DNA of 64,000 nucleotides from contig JANQIX010000019.1 in assembly GCA_028281925.1 (NCBI GenBank), forward strand, positions 62,001 through 126,000, given 5' to 3'. The notes beneath the pieces were generated by a model. That model did not search any database. It was not told the origin of the DNA and was given only the letters and a program-made list of their open reading frames with translations. Shown in pieces: positions 1 to 7,685 of the stretch; within the stretch, counting starts at the first letter, position 1; each line of letters opens with the position of its first letter. The translations under genes were made by a program, and so were the position numbers. The DNA is from Alphaproteobacteria bacterium. GTDB taxonomy: Bacteria > Pseudomonadota > Alphaproteobacteria > DSM-16000 > Inquilinaceae.

Positions 1-219
1 CAAGGATGGCGATCTCCACTTCGGCTGATTTGGCGAAGATTTGCGTCGATACTCATTAATGCCGGACCGAAATTAACCCTATTTTCAGTGCCTTGGCCCT
101 AAGACCATCGGGTACCCTGGCGGACTGGGCGCCATCGGCGGCCTGTCGCTCTTGCTGGCAGACGATCCCCTGGCCCCGTCGCCGGGTCAGTAACCACGCT
201 GGCGGCCGGGCCGAATGCG

Positions 220-2907
220 ATGTCCCGAGGTCTGAAAGACCTTCTGCAACGGGTTCTTTACGTCGAAACGGCGTCCGAGCAGGCCGGCGGCCAGGGCACG
301 ACAAGCCGGATCGGCGAGCTCGACTTCTCGTTCCTCACCTTCGACGAACTGGTCAGTCAGCGGGCCGTGGACCCCAACACCACGTTCCAGGTGCTGTCGT
401 TGCGCAGCTTCAAAGAGGCTGTGGCCGAAGAGTGGGAGAAGTACGCTCGGACTGTCGGCCTTGCGGCGGAGAACACGATCTCCCGCCGGATTCGGAAGAA
501 CGACACATGCGTCCATGAATCCGACGACACGTTCCTGTTCCTGTTCGACGTTCCGGACGATTCCGTCGCCACGGAAAAGCTGCACGACATCACCGAAGCG
601 CTGATGAAGCGCCTGATCGGCGACCGGTTCGTCGGCGTCCATGCACAGCTTACCCAGGTCGACGCCGCTGAGATCATGGATGCGGTCGGCGAGCTCGACG
701 AAGCCGCCCTGGATCGGGCGGTGGAAGCCGCCACCGTCGTCATGCTGGACACGGCAGCTGACGGAAGCGCCCATCTCGTGCCGCTGGAGCCGCCGGAGGG
801 TGGCGACAAGGCAGCGCCGAAGCTGGTGACGGACGATCCGCTGGACCGGGCAAGCACCCTGGAGCGTGATGGAGACGGCGATCCCGATGAGGCCAAGTGG
901 ACGACGCAAGGCCGCGACAAACGGGAAGGCTGGACGGAAATCGACCCGGAGCGCCGGCACAAGCTGGTGAAGCTTGGCGCCAATGATCGCCCCGAGAGCC
1001 GCCAAGAGAAGTGGGAGACGCTGAAACGCGACGACGATGCGAGCTCCTTGGCCAGGCTGACGGCAAATGGCGGATCGAGTGACGCCGAACGCCACGCCGC
1101 AAAGACGGGAAAGCAGGGCGATCCCGTGTGGGACGAGATCGAACCGCTGACCGTGCCCACAGGCGCCATCGGTGTCGATGGCGCCGAGACGGACAACCCG
1201 CAGCGCGCGCAAGCTACCGTGGGCGATTGGGAAAGCGTGCCCAGCACCGCATCGTCGGTGCCGCAATTCGACCGCGGTGACGCCGACGCCGGGGGGGACG
1301 GGCAATCGGCGACCGATGAGAGGCCCCAGGCGGAGGACGCTCAGTGGACCGATGCTGCCAACGAATCCGGCACGACCCAGCAGTGGCACACCATTGACAG
1401 TAAGACATCCGAGGCGCGACTGACCCGGGATACGAAGGTTGCGGCGGAGGCGGAGCAATCGGCCCACTCCGCCGGCAAGCGTAAACCGGATGCCGAATGG
1501 GAACAACTGGAGACTGGGCCGGCCGGTGCCGACGGCGATCCTTGGCCGGGCGGCGACGGCAGCGTTGTGGAGATGGGGACAGGCTCGCCCACCAGCAGCA
1601 GCCGGGACGACGCGGCCACCGAGTGGGAGACACCGGATGTGCCTGCAGCGGCAAAGCCCGATCCGGTATGGCCGAGCACCACAACCAAGGAAACCGATAT
1701 CTCCGCCCGCGCCAACCGGACGGAGACGCGGTCGACAGCCGCCGGGCATTGGGGAGAGACACGCGACCGGCCGATCAGTGAGGCTGAATGGTCCCGATCC
1801 TCCACCGCCAAGCCGGACGAGGGTGCACGCTGGGGTGGCACGACCGGCGAACGGGCCGCCAGCGGCCACGACGTCGCCGCGGATCCGCTGCCGTCGAAGC
1901 CGGACAACGACTGGGGCGGCCCCACCCAGACGCGCCAGGAAAAGGGTGGGCTGATCGAAAGCGATCCGATCGCGCCACGGCCTGATTTCGACTGGCCCAT
2001 GATGATCGAAGTCGGAACGGTCGTCGGGCACGACCTGACCCACGATCACTATGACCCCGGTCCGCCCAAGGCCGCACCCTGGCAGCACCTGACCTGGCCG
2101 CCGCCGGACACGGCGAAGCGGCGCCGGCCGAAGCTGCCGGACGGCGCCGTCACGGCAGCTCTGCCATCGGGGCTTGTTGCCGGCTTCTGGCCCGTCTGGA
2201 ACAGCACCACGCGGCGCGTCGACACCTACCTGGCGGCCCCGATGGCGACGGGTGAGGACGGCTCCAATCCCCGCGTCATGCATCTGGGCCGCGCGTCGCC
2301 CGCCGCCGCCAAGGTCGCCGTCGATCTGGCCATGCTCTATGCCACGCTGGATCGAATTGAACGCAACATCGATGCCCGTCAGGGATGGCTGATGGTGGTG
2401 CCACTGGGCTTCACGACGCTGATGCCGCCCCATTTCGAAACGACGAAGCTGATCCTGGAGCATTTTCCCTCAGCCGCCCGCGGCCGGTATCTGCTTCTGG
2501 AAATCGGCGGCTGGCCGAAGACACCGCCGACCGCGGCACTCGGCGCGTTACGCAACGTGCTGCCCGGGCTGTGCCGCGATGTGCTGCTGCGGATTGACGG
2601 TAACGGGCCGCCACCACAGGCCATCGCCGATCTCAGGGCGTGTGGGCTTGGTCTCGATCTCGCCGATTTCGGCCGCCGTCGCTGCCCCACGCTGCCGCGA
2701 CCGGGACGAGGATTGCGCACCTATCTCTGGGGGTTGGACGACGCGGACGGTGTGGCACAGGCCGCCGACGGACACTGGCTTGTCAGCGGTGCGGGCCTGG
2801 GGCCGCCATTGGCCGTGCCGCAGCCCTGGAGCGGCCCTGAATGGCGGCCGATGACCGATACCGGCCGTGCGGCCGGACAGCGCAGCACCGCAGGCGCGGC
2901 CCAGTAG
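220..2907 (+). CDS. Degenerate GGDEF/EAL-like protein with Trp-repeat disordered linker
   Basis: 895 aa. Residues about 45-165 look like a GGDEF fold: an RKND...ESDDTFLFLF stretch sits where the R..GGDEF loop would be, so the active site is lost. Residues about 690-860 resemble an EAL domain (RYLLLEIGG, then LGLDLADFG, the usual DDFG region) but the EAL signature is absent. Residues 200-630 between them are acidic, low-complexity and probably disordered, with Trp at 227, 238, 265, 304, 337, 376, 389, 427, 442, 469, 484, 511, 524, 538, 565, 592, 621 and 626. Spacings cluster near 13, 27 and 39, and [KR]PDxxW recurs. No membrane segment or signal peptide is visible, so a cytosolic scaffold or receptor seems likelier than an enzyme. 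The ATG at 220 leads directly into an amphipathic N-terminus. Function unknown; the domain calls come from reading motifs only. Confidence 0.7.
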   Translation: MSRGLKDLLQRVLYVETASEQAGGQGTTSRIGELDFSFLTFDELVSQRAVDPNTTFQVLSLRSFKEAVAEEWEKYARTVGLAAENTISRRIRKNDTCVHESDDTFLFLFDVPDDSVATEKLHDITEALMKRLIGDRFVGVHAQLTQVDAAEIMDAVGELDEAALDRAVEAATVVMLDTAADGSAHLVPLEPPEGGDKAAPKLVTDDPLDRASTLERDGDGDPDEAKWTTQGRDKREGWTEIDPERRHKLVKLGANDRPESRQEKWETLKRDDDASSLARLTANGGSSDAERHAAKTGKQGDPVWDEIEPLTVPTGAIGVDGAETDNPQRAQATVGDWESVPSTASSVPQFDRGDADAGGDGQSATDERPQAEDAQWTDAANESGTTQQWHTIDSKTSEARLTRDTKVAAEAEQSAHSAGKRKPDAEWEQLETGPAGADGDPWPGGDGSVVEMGTGSPTSSSRDDAATEWETPDVPAAAKPDPVWPSTTTKETDISARANRTETRSTAAGHWGETRDRPISEAEWSRSSTAKPDEGARWGGTTGERAASGHDVAADPLPSKPDNDWGGPTQTRQEKGGLIESDPIAPRPDFDWPMMIEVGTVVGHDLTHDHYDPGPPKAAPWQHLTWPPPDTAKRRRPKLPDGAVTAALPSGLVAGFWPVWNSTTRRVDTYLAAPMATGEDGSNPRVMHLGRASPAAAKVAVDLAMLYATLDRIERNIDARQGWLMVVPLGFTTLMPPHFETTKLILEHFPSAARGRYLLLEIGGWPKTPPTAALGALRNVLPGLCRDVLLRIDGNGPPPQAIADLRACGLGLDLADFGRRRCPTLPRPGRGLRTYLWGLDDADGVAQAADGHWLVSGAGLGPPLAVPQPWSGPEWRPMTDTGRAAGQRSTAGAAQ

Positions 2908-2945
2908 ACGCCGATCGTGCTGTCCGTCCGGCATGGGGCGGGAGT

Positions 2946-3353
2946 ATGGTTGCGGCCATGCGGCGCATTACACCCCCGACGATCGACGACATGGCGGGCA
3001 TGGCGGAAGAGGCCATGGCCGATCTGCCTGAGGAACTGCTGGCCCCCATCGAAGGCGTGGCCATCCGGGTGGAGGAGTTCCCCGACGACGCCACGGTGGC
3101 GGAGATGGAACTGGACGGCCCCTTCGACCTTTTGGGGCTCTATGTCGGCACACCGTTCGGCGAGAAGAGCGTCGGTGTCAGCGCCACCCATGTCGACATC
3201 ATCTTCCTCTACCGCCAACCGATCCTGGCCTATTGGTGCGAGACCGGCGAAGACCTGCACCAGGTCGTCCGCCACGTCCTGATCCACGAGATCGGCCACC
3301 ATTACGGCTTCAGCGACGAGGATATGGAGCGGCTGGAGGCGATGGCGCCTTAA
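2946..3353 (+). CDS. Zincin-like metallopeptidase family protein (PF06262 type)
   Basis: About 135 aa with the zinc-protease motif HEIGHHYGFSDED near the C-terminus (H-E-x-x-H plus a downstream acidic residue). Before it comes the family-typical run of PFDLLGLYxG, IFLYRxPIL and WCETGEDL. This small, probably cytosolic family is common in alphaproteobacteria and actinobacteria; its substrate is unknown to me. I used the ATG at 2946, but the ATG at 2958 (MRRITPPT) fits the usual family N-terminus equally well; a GGAG lies just upstream of both. An open frame upstream of 2946 runs into the previous gene and is not needed. A large inverted repeat follows the stop. Confidence 0.82.
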   Translation: MVAAMRRITPPTIDDMAGMAEEAMADLPEELLAPIEGVAIRVEEFPDDATVAEMELDGPFDLLGLYVGTPFGEKSVGVSATHVDIIFLYRQPILAYWCETGEDLHQVVRHVLIHEIGHHYGFSDEDMERLEAMAP

Positions 3354-3384
3354 GCTGCGACGGGCGTGTCGGGCTTCGCTTTCG

Positions 3385-3428
3385 CTCTACCCGACCTACG
3401 GCCAGTCGCCCATGTAGGTCGGGTAGAG
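3385..3428. repeat. Inverted repeat between convergent genes
   Basis: Two perfect 15-base arms (3385-3399 and 3414-3428) surround a 14-base loop; looser pairing of a GGCTTCG-type sequence continues outward on both sides. It lies between a plus-strand and a minus-strand gene that converge, so it could act as a bidirectional transcription terminator. The GTAGGTCGGGT-type arm resembles dispersed intergenic palindromes of proteobacteria, so it may be one copy of a repeat family. Confidence 0.75.
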
Positions 3429-3453
3429 GCGAAGCCGAAACCAGACGGCCACC

Positions 3454-4053
3454 TCAAATCAACAGCGCCGCCACCCGCGATCGCAGCTCCGGCACCAGTT
3501 CGGCTTCGAACCACGGGTTGCGCTTCAGCCAGGCGGTGTTGCGCCAGCTGGGGTGCGGCAACGGCAGGTATTGGGGCAGGTAGTCCTGCCAGGCGCGCAC
3601 GGTGTCGTTCAGGCTGCCGCGGCGGCGGTCGCCCAGATAGTGGCGTTGGGCATAGCTGCCGACCAGCAGGGTCAGGCCGATATCCGTCAGGTGGTGCAGC
3701 ATTCGCTCGTGCCAGAGCGGCGCGCATTCCCGTCTAGGCGGCTTGTCGCTGCCTTTGGCGTCGGCACCGGGATAGCAGAACCCCATGGGCACGATGGCGA
3801 TCCGGGAGGGGTCGTAGAAGCGATCGCGGTCCAGCCCCAGCCAGTCGCGCAGACGATCGCCGCTGGGGTCGTTCCAGGGGATGCCAGAGGCGTGTACGCG
3901 CGTGCCCGGCGCCTGGCCGATGATCAACAGCCGTGCCGTCGGCGAAACGCGGAATACCGGCCGCGGGCCCAGCGGCAGATGCTCCGCACAGACCGTGCAG
4001 GCCGCCGCGGCGGCTTCGACCTCGGCCAGCGTCTCCGAACCGGCGTCGCTCAC
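3454..4053 (-). CDS. Uracil-DNA glycosylase family protein
   Basis: 199 aa. Members remove uracil or damaged bases from DNA. Seen: a GQAPGTRVH motif at about residues 46-54, an SGIPWNDPSGDRLRDWLG block, and HPSWRN near the C-terminus (the leucine-loop region). An N-terminal CxxC (C19, C22) is present, but I do not see the four-cysteine cluster of family 4/5 Fe-S enzymes. The GTG at 4053 overlaps the stop of the upstream sirtuin gene as GTGA, implying translational coupling; a longer frame reaching 4260 would lie entirely inside the sirtuin gene. The family call is firm, the base specificity is not. Confidence 0.85.
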   Translation of the reverse strand: MSDAGSETLAEVEAAAAACTVCAEHLPLGPRPVFRVSPTARLLIIGQAPGTRVHASGIPWNDPSGDRLRDWLGLDRDRFYDPSRIAIVPMGFCYPGADAKGSDKPPRRECAPLWHERMLHHLTDIGLTLLVGSYAQRHYLGDRRRGSLNDTVRAWQDYLPQYLPLPHPSWRNTAWLKRNPWFEAELVPELRSRVAALLI

Positions 4054-4778
4054 GCCGCTGCGCGCGCCAGCACGCGCTCGACGAAGGCCGGCACGGCCTC
4101 CGTCGCCGGGGCGTGAATGGCCTCGTCGAACAGGCCGCGGCCAGCCGACGGTTCCATGTTCAGCTCCACCGAATAGGCGCCGTGCACAGCCGCTTCCTGG
4201 ACAAAGCCGGCGGCCGGATAGACGGTGCCCGAGGTGCCGATGGAGATGAACAGGCCGCAACTCGCCAGCGCCTGATAGATCCGCTCCATCTCCAGCGGCA
4301 TCTCGCCGAACCAGACAATATGCGGGCGCAGCCGGCCGGGCGTGCCGGTGACCGGCGACGGCGTCTCCACCGTGATGTCGTCATGCCAGGCGACCACCTC
4401 GCCCGTGTCCAGGCAGCGGGCCTTCAGGAGCTCGCCATGCATGTGGATCAGGTTGGCGGAGCCGCCGCGTTCGTGCAGGTCGTCGATATTCTGCGTGACC
4501 AGCAGCACCTCGCCGGGCCAGGCCTGTTCCAGCCGGGCGAGCGCAGCATGGGCCGCATTGGGCTGCACTGCCGGGTCCACCAACCCGCGCCGGCGGGCGT
4601 TATAGAAATCCTGCACAAGCTTGGGATTGCGGGCGAAGCCCTGAGGGGTCGCCACATCCTCCAGGTCGTATTGCGCCCAGATGCCGTCAGCATCGCGAAA
4701 CGTGTCGAGCCCGGATTCCTTGGAAATGCCCGCGCCCGTCAGGATCACGATCCGGTCCGTTGCCTTCAGCTGGTCCAC
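4050..4778 (-). CDS. cobB: NAD-dependent protein deacylase, CobB-type sirtuin
   Basis: 242 aa. Removes acyl groups from protein lysines using NAD+. Seen: GAGISKESG (15-23), TQNIDDLHERGG (95-106) and the catalytic His in HMHGE (H114). FYNAR supplies Y59 and R62, matching the Tyr/Arg pair that in E. coli CobB and SIRT5 selects succinyl- or malonyl-lysine. The zinc-binding cysteine pairs are missing: the expected CxxC region reads RCLDTGE...SPVTGTPGRL. The GTG at 4778 is preceded by AGGTGGG at good spacing; an upstream frame to 4832 is less likely. It is divergent from the phosphatase at 4863 and overlaps the glycosylase gene by four bases. Confidence 0.88.
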   Translation of the reverse strand: MDQLKATDRIVILTGAGISKESGLDTFRDADGIWAQYDLEDVATPQGFARNPKLVQDFYNARRRGLVDPAVQPNAAHAALARLEQAWPGEVLLVTQNIDDLHERGGSANLIHMHGELLKARCLDTGEVVAWHDDITVETPSPVTGTPGRLRPHIVWFGEMPLEMERIYQALASCGLFISIGTSGTVYPAAGFVQEAAVHGAYSVELNMEPSAGRGLFDEAIHAPATEAVPAFVERVLARAAA

Positions 4779-4862
4779 TGGCCCCACCTTCGCCGTCTTG
4801 CGGTCACATGATCCATGGTACACCCTGCACACCCGGCATCACCACCAGACAGCGTGCGCCTC

Positions 4863-5339
4863 ATGCCCACCCGTGTCCTGTTCGTCTGCACAGGGAATAT
4901 CTGCCGCTCGCCGTCGGCCGAAGCGGTGCTGCGCGGGCGCGCCGCCAAGGCCGGACTGGACGGCGAAGTCGTCGTCGACAGCGCTGGCACCCATGCCTAT
5001 CACGTGGGCGAGAGCCCGGATGAACGGTCGGTCGCCGTGGGCGAACTCAGAGGCTACGACTTCACTGGACAGCGTGCCCGCCGGGTCAGCCGGCGCGACT
5101 TCGACGATTTCGACCTGATCCTGGCGCTGGATCGCGGCCACAAGGCGTCGCTGGACCGGGCGGCACCGGCAGATGCCCATGCCTCGGTCCGGCTGTTGCT
5201 GGACTTCGCGCCGGATGCCGGCGCGCGCGACGTGCCCGACCCCTATTACGGCGGTCGTGCCGGGTTCGAGCACGCGCTCGACCTGATCGAAGCCGGCGTG
5301 GACGGCCTGATTGCGGCGATCCGGGACCGCTCGGTCTAG
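4863..5339 (+). CDS. Low-molecular-weight protein tyrosine phosphatase
   Basis: 158 aa, the usual length. The N-terminal phosphate loop CTGNICRS carries nucleophile C9 and R15, and DPYYGG near residue 126 supplies the general acid Asp with the two following tyrosines. Cytosolic; in bacteria these enzymes act on tyrosine kinases of polysaccharide export, on protein arginine phosphates or on other targets, and nothing here identifies the substrate. ATG 4863 starts right at MPTRVLFVCTGN; an upstream start at 4815 adds 16 residues with no family match. Divergent from the sirtuin. Confidence 0.9.
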   Translation: MPTRVLFVCTGNICRSPSAEAVLRGRAAKAGLDGEVVVDSAGTHAYHVGESPDERSVAVGELRGYDFTGQRARRVSRRDFDDFDLILALDRGHKASLDRAAPADAHASVRLLLDFAPDAGARDVPDPYYGGRAGFEHALDLIEAGVDGLIAAIRDRSV

Positions 5340-5422
5340 GGTCTGCGGACATGCATAGCCACCGCCCACTTCAAGCCCTGCCCCATCAAGGGGGAGGGAC
5401 TTCCGAATGTCGACAGACCCTA
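5337..5422. repeat. Inverted repeat spanning two convergent stop codons, with inner hairpin
   Basis: TAGGGTCTG at 5337-5345 and its reverse complement at 5414-5422 are perfect 9-base arms, and the match continues loosely through GACAT. Each arm contains the TAG stop of one convergent gene (phosphatase, DUF2333). Inside is a second hairpin, 5376-5384 paired with 5390-5398 (eight of nine bases) around ATCAA, a CCCTxCCCC...GGGGGAGGG palindrome of a type often dispersed in alphaproteobacterial genomes. It could be a bidirectional terminator or a repeat insertion. Confidence 0.7.
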
Positions 5423-6451
5423 ATTCCGCAGCACGTCGCTCGCTTCGCGCAATTGCGTGCGGGCGCGCAGCAGGTAGAAGCCGAGGCCCGAAAGATGGCT
5501 GGGCAGTGACTGGCTGTCCGGCGCGCCGCTGATGACGATCCAAGGCGACAGCGCAACCGCCTGGCGCAGGCTGGCGATCATCTGCTCCCACACCGCGGTC
5601 AGTCCGTTGGCCTCGATGACATCGGCGAAGTCGATCGCCAGCGCCTGCAGGATCATGGTGTAGCCGTAGAGCCGGCCCTTAGTGGCATAGAAGATGTCAT
5701 CGGCGGTGGTGTCGATAATCCACCCGCCCTGGGTTTCCAGATGCTCTGCAATGCCGGCGGAGGAGGAGCCGAGATCGGCGGCGATCCGATCAAGCGTGCG
5801 CAGCAGATTGTCGGCGCGGCGCTCGAACACGGCGTCGCCCGCCGCGAGGCGCTGATTGTACCGCTCCAGCGCATCCGCGGCACTGCGGTATTCCTGATCC
5901 GCACTGCGCGTCGGCACCAGATAGTTGGAGAAGTCGAAAGTCCAGCGGTCGCCCGGAATCCGCAACAGGCCGACCGCCTGCTCCAGATCTTCGTCGACCA
6001 GGGAGGAGCCGCGGGCGCGGCCCAACTGGTCGCTCATCTCGATGGCGAAGCGGCTGAGCGCGTAGATGATGCCTTGCTGATAGTTCGGCTTGTTGTCGAG
6101 AATCCAGCCCGGATAGAAGAACGGGTCGTTCGCCGTCCAGCCGTGTTCGTCGACCTCCCGCCGGATCAACGCGACGGCGGTGTCGACGGCCAGGCTGCCG
6201 CCCGCAGTGGGCTCGGTCACGGCGAAATCCGCATCGTCGTCGATGACATGCACCAGGATGGCGCCGATGACGTAATAGCCGAGGATGGCGACGAGCACGC
6301 CGATGACCACCGGCGTGATCACCCGCCGCTTGTACTCGCCCTCTTCAACTTCCTTCATGAACAGGCGGGAGAACCGGCTGCGCAGGCGCTGCCAGCGCGA
6401 CGGGCGCTCTTCGCCGATCAGCTGGTCCAACGGGTCGTGGGTCTTGGCCAT
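5420..6451 (-). CDS. DUF2333 family membrane-anchored protein
   Basis: 343 aa. A basic cytoplasmic N-terminus of about 50 residues (RxxSRWQRLRSRFSRLF) is followed by one transmembrane helix (ITPVVIGVLVAILGYYVIGAILV) and a large, probably periplasmic domain with the family's WTANDPFFYP and LDNKPNYQQG motifs. Family function is unknown. ATG 6451 has GGAGG five to six bases upstream; an earlier start at 6478 would add nine residues and lacks this site. The gene ends inside the inverted repeat shared with the phosphatase gene. Confidence 0.85.
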   Translation of the reverse strand: MAKTHDPLDQLIGEERPSRWQRLRSRFSRLFMKEVEEGEYKRRVITPVVIGVLVAILGYYVIGAILVHVIDDDADFAVTEPTAGGSLAVDTAVALIRREVDEHGWTANDPFFYPGWILDNKPNYQQGIIYALSRFAIEMSDQLGRARGSSLVDEDLEQAVGLLRIPGDRWTFDFSNYLVPTRSADQEYRSAADALERYNQRLAAGDAVFERRADNLLRTLDRIAADLGSSSAGIAEHLETQGGWIIDTTADDIFYATKGRLYGYTMILQALAIDFADVIEANGLTAVWEQMIASLRQAVALSPWIVISGAPDSQSLPSHLSGLGFYLLRARTQLREASDVLRN

Positions 6452-6598
6452 GTCGCCCTCCGCGGCGGAATCTGCCACCTCACGGCGCCGCGACCCTAAC
6501 GGCTGGAGCGGGGATCGGTCCAGAGCATTGGTAACGCCCCGCGTCAGAGAGGCTGGCGGTCGTGGGGCGGTGCGGAGGTCGTCAGGCGAAAACTGCGG

Positions 6599-6982
6599 TC
6601 AGGCGGACGTGTCGCGGCCGAAATCGCCGCGCAGCAGCCTGCCGATGATGTACAGCAACACGATGCCGGGCATGATCAGGAACGGGATGACGTTGAAGAC
6701 GCGGCAGGTCGTGACCGTCTCCCAGGCCGCTGGGATCAGGTGGTTGACCCTGGCGCAGAAATTCGTGCCGATGCGGCCGGAGTGAACCGCGGCGTCGAAG
6801 TAGCCCGGGTCCATCAGCAGCATGACCACGGCCACACCGACATGCAGGGCGACGACGATGAAGAACCCCTGCGCGGCGCGGGCCAGGGTGATCTTCTTCT
6901 TCGCCTTCTTCTCTTCGCGTCCGTGTCCGCCGCCGAAGACCGGGCGCTTGCGCTCGCCTATCAGGTCGTATCGAATGGCCAT
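6599..6982 (-). CDS. Hypothetical protein with two membrane helices
   Basis: 127 aa. A charged N-terminus (EEKKAKKK at about 23-30) precedes a first hydrophobic helix (GFFIVVALHVGVAVVMLLM) and a second near the C-terminus (IPFLIMPGIVLLYIIGRLL). The stretch between contains two cysteines (NFCARVN, TTCRVFN) that could pair if periplasmic. No family recognised. Another minus-strand frame (6582-6995) covers the same DNA, but its composition is Arg/Gly-rich shadow sequence, so I prefer this one. A cytoplasmic N-terminus is inferred from the lysines. Confidence 0.65.
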   Translation of the reverse strand: MAIRYDLIGERKRPVFGGGHGREEKKAKKKITLARAAQGFFIVVALHVGVAVVMLLMDPGYFDAAVHSGRIGTNFCARVNHLIPAAWETVTTCRVFNVIPFLIMPGIVLLYIIGRLLRGDFGRDTSA

Positions 6983-7082
6983 TCCAAACCCTCACGCCTC
7001 AAGGCATTGGGGTCAAAGACTAGCGCTTTGGTGTTAACCGACGCTTGCCGGACAACCGTGTTCCGTTTCGAAGGGGAGTCGG

Positions 7083-7649
7083 ATGATGGGGGCTGCCGCA
7101 TTGTTGCGCCTTGTGGCCGTCGGGTCGGCATGGGCTCTGTCGCTGGGCGGCCAAGCGGTGGCGCAGGACTTCAATCCGTATCAGGCCTTGCAGGCTGGCC
7201 AGACCCTGGACCAGTTGGTTCCGGTGATCGAACGGGAGATCGGCCCCATTACCGACCGAGGCTATATGGGCGAAACCTTCTTGGACCAGCCGACCAGCGG
7301 CCCGGCCCTGATGGTGATCGTGTCGGAACCGCATGCGGGCGGCCAATTCCCGGCCTACTTCTTCTTCTGCGAAGAGGTTCTGGCGGGTTTTGCAACGACG
7401 GTTTCGCAGGCCGTCGCCCTTGCCATGGCTGACGAAATTGGCCCGATCAATGGTGGCGATGGAGACGATTCGCCCCATGGCACGGCCCGGCTAGCCGAAG
7501 GCTCCCTGAGGATCGGCCTGGCCGACGGCGAAACGGCGCTGACCTATTACGACGTGGGAACCACGAACGCCGCGATCGAGGCCACGCATCCCCATGAGCT
7601 GTTCCGGACGCTCGATTTCTACGGCCACTGCGTCGGCGGGGATGATTAG
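7083..7649 (+). CDS. Secreted hypothetical protein
   Basis: 188 aa. A Sec signal peptide is clear (hydrophobic core LLRLVAVGSAWALSLGG, cleavage probably after AVA-QD). The mature protein is acidic, has few cysteines (FFFCEE, YGHC) and no repeat or catalytic motif that I recognise; probably periplasmic. GGGGAG lies just upstream of the tandem ATG at 7083/7086. It is divergent from the two-helix protein and convergent with the lipoprotein gene that ends at 7686. Confidence 0.65.
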   Translation: MMGAAALLRLVAVGSAWALSLGGQAVAQDFNPYQALQAGQTLDQLVPVIEREIGPITDRGYMGETFLDQPTSGPALMVIVSEPHAGGQFPAYFFFCEEVLAGFATTVSQAVALAMADEIGPINGGDGDDSPHGTARLAEGSLRIGLADGETALTYYDVGTTNAAIEATHPHELFRTLDFYGHCVGGDD

Positions 7650-7685
7650 CTGCCGAATGATTTTCCATCCCTTTCTGACCTGAGA

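Noticed and set aside
1-219. Partial gene at the left edge
   Set aside because: No frame with domain character enters from the edge; the segment looks like leader sequence of the gene at 220.
187-2463. 758-residue minus-strand frame in the first gene
   Set aside because: Arg/Pro/Gly-rich reverse of a low-complexity coding region; the plus frame has domain-like ends.
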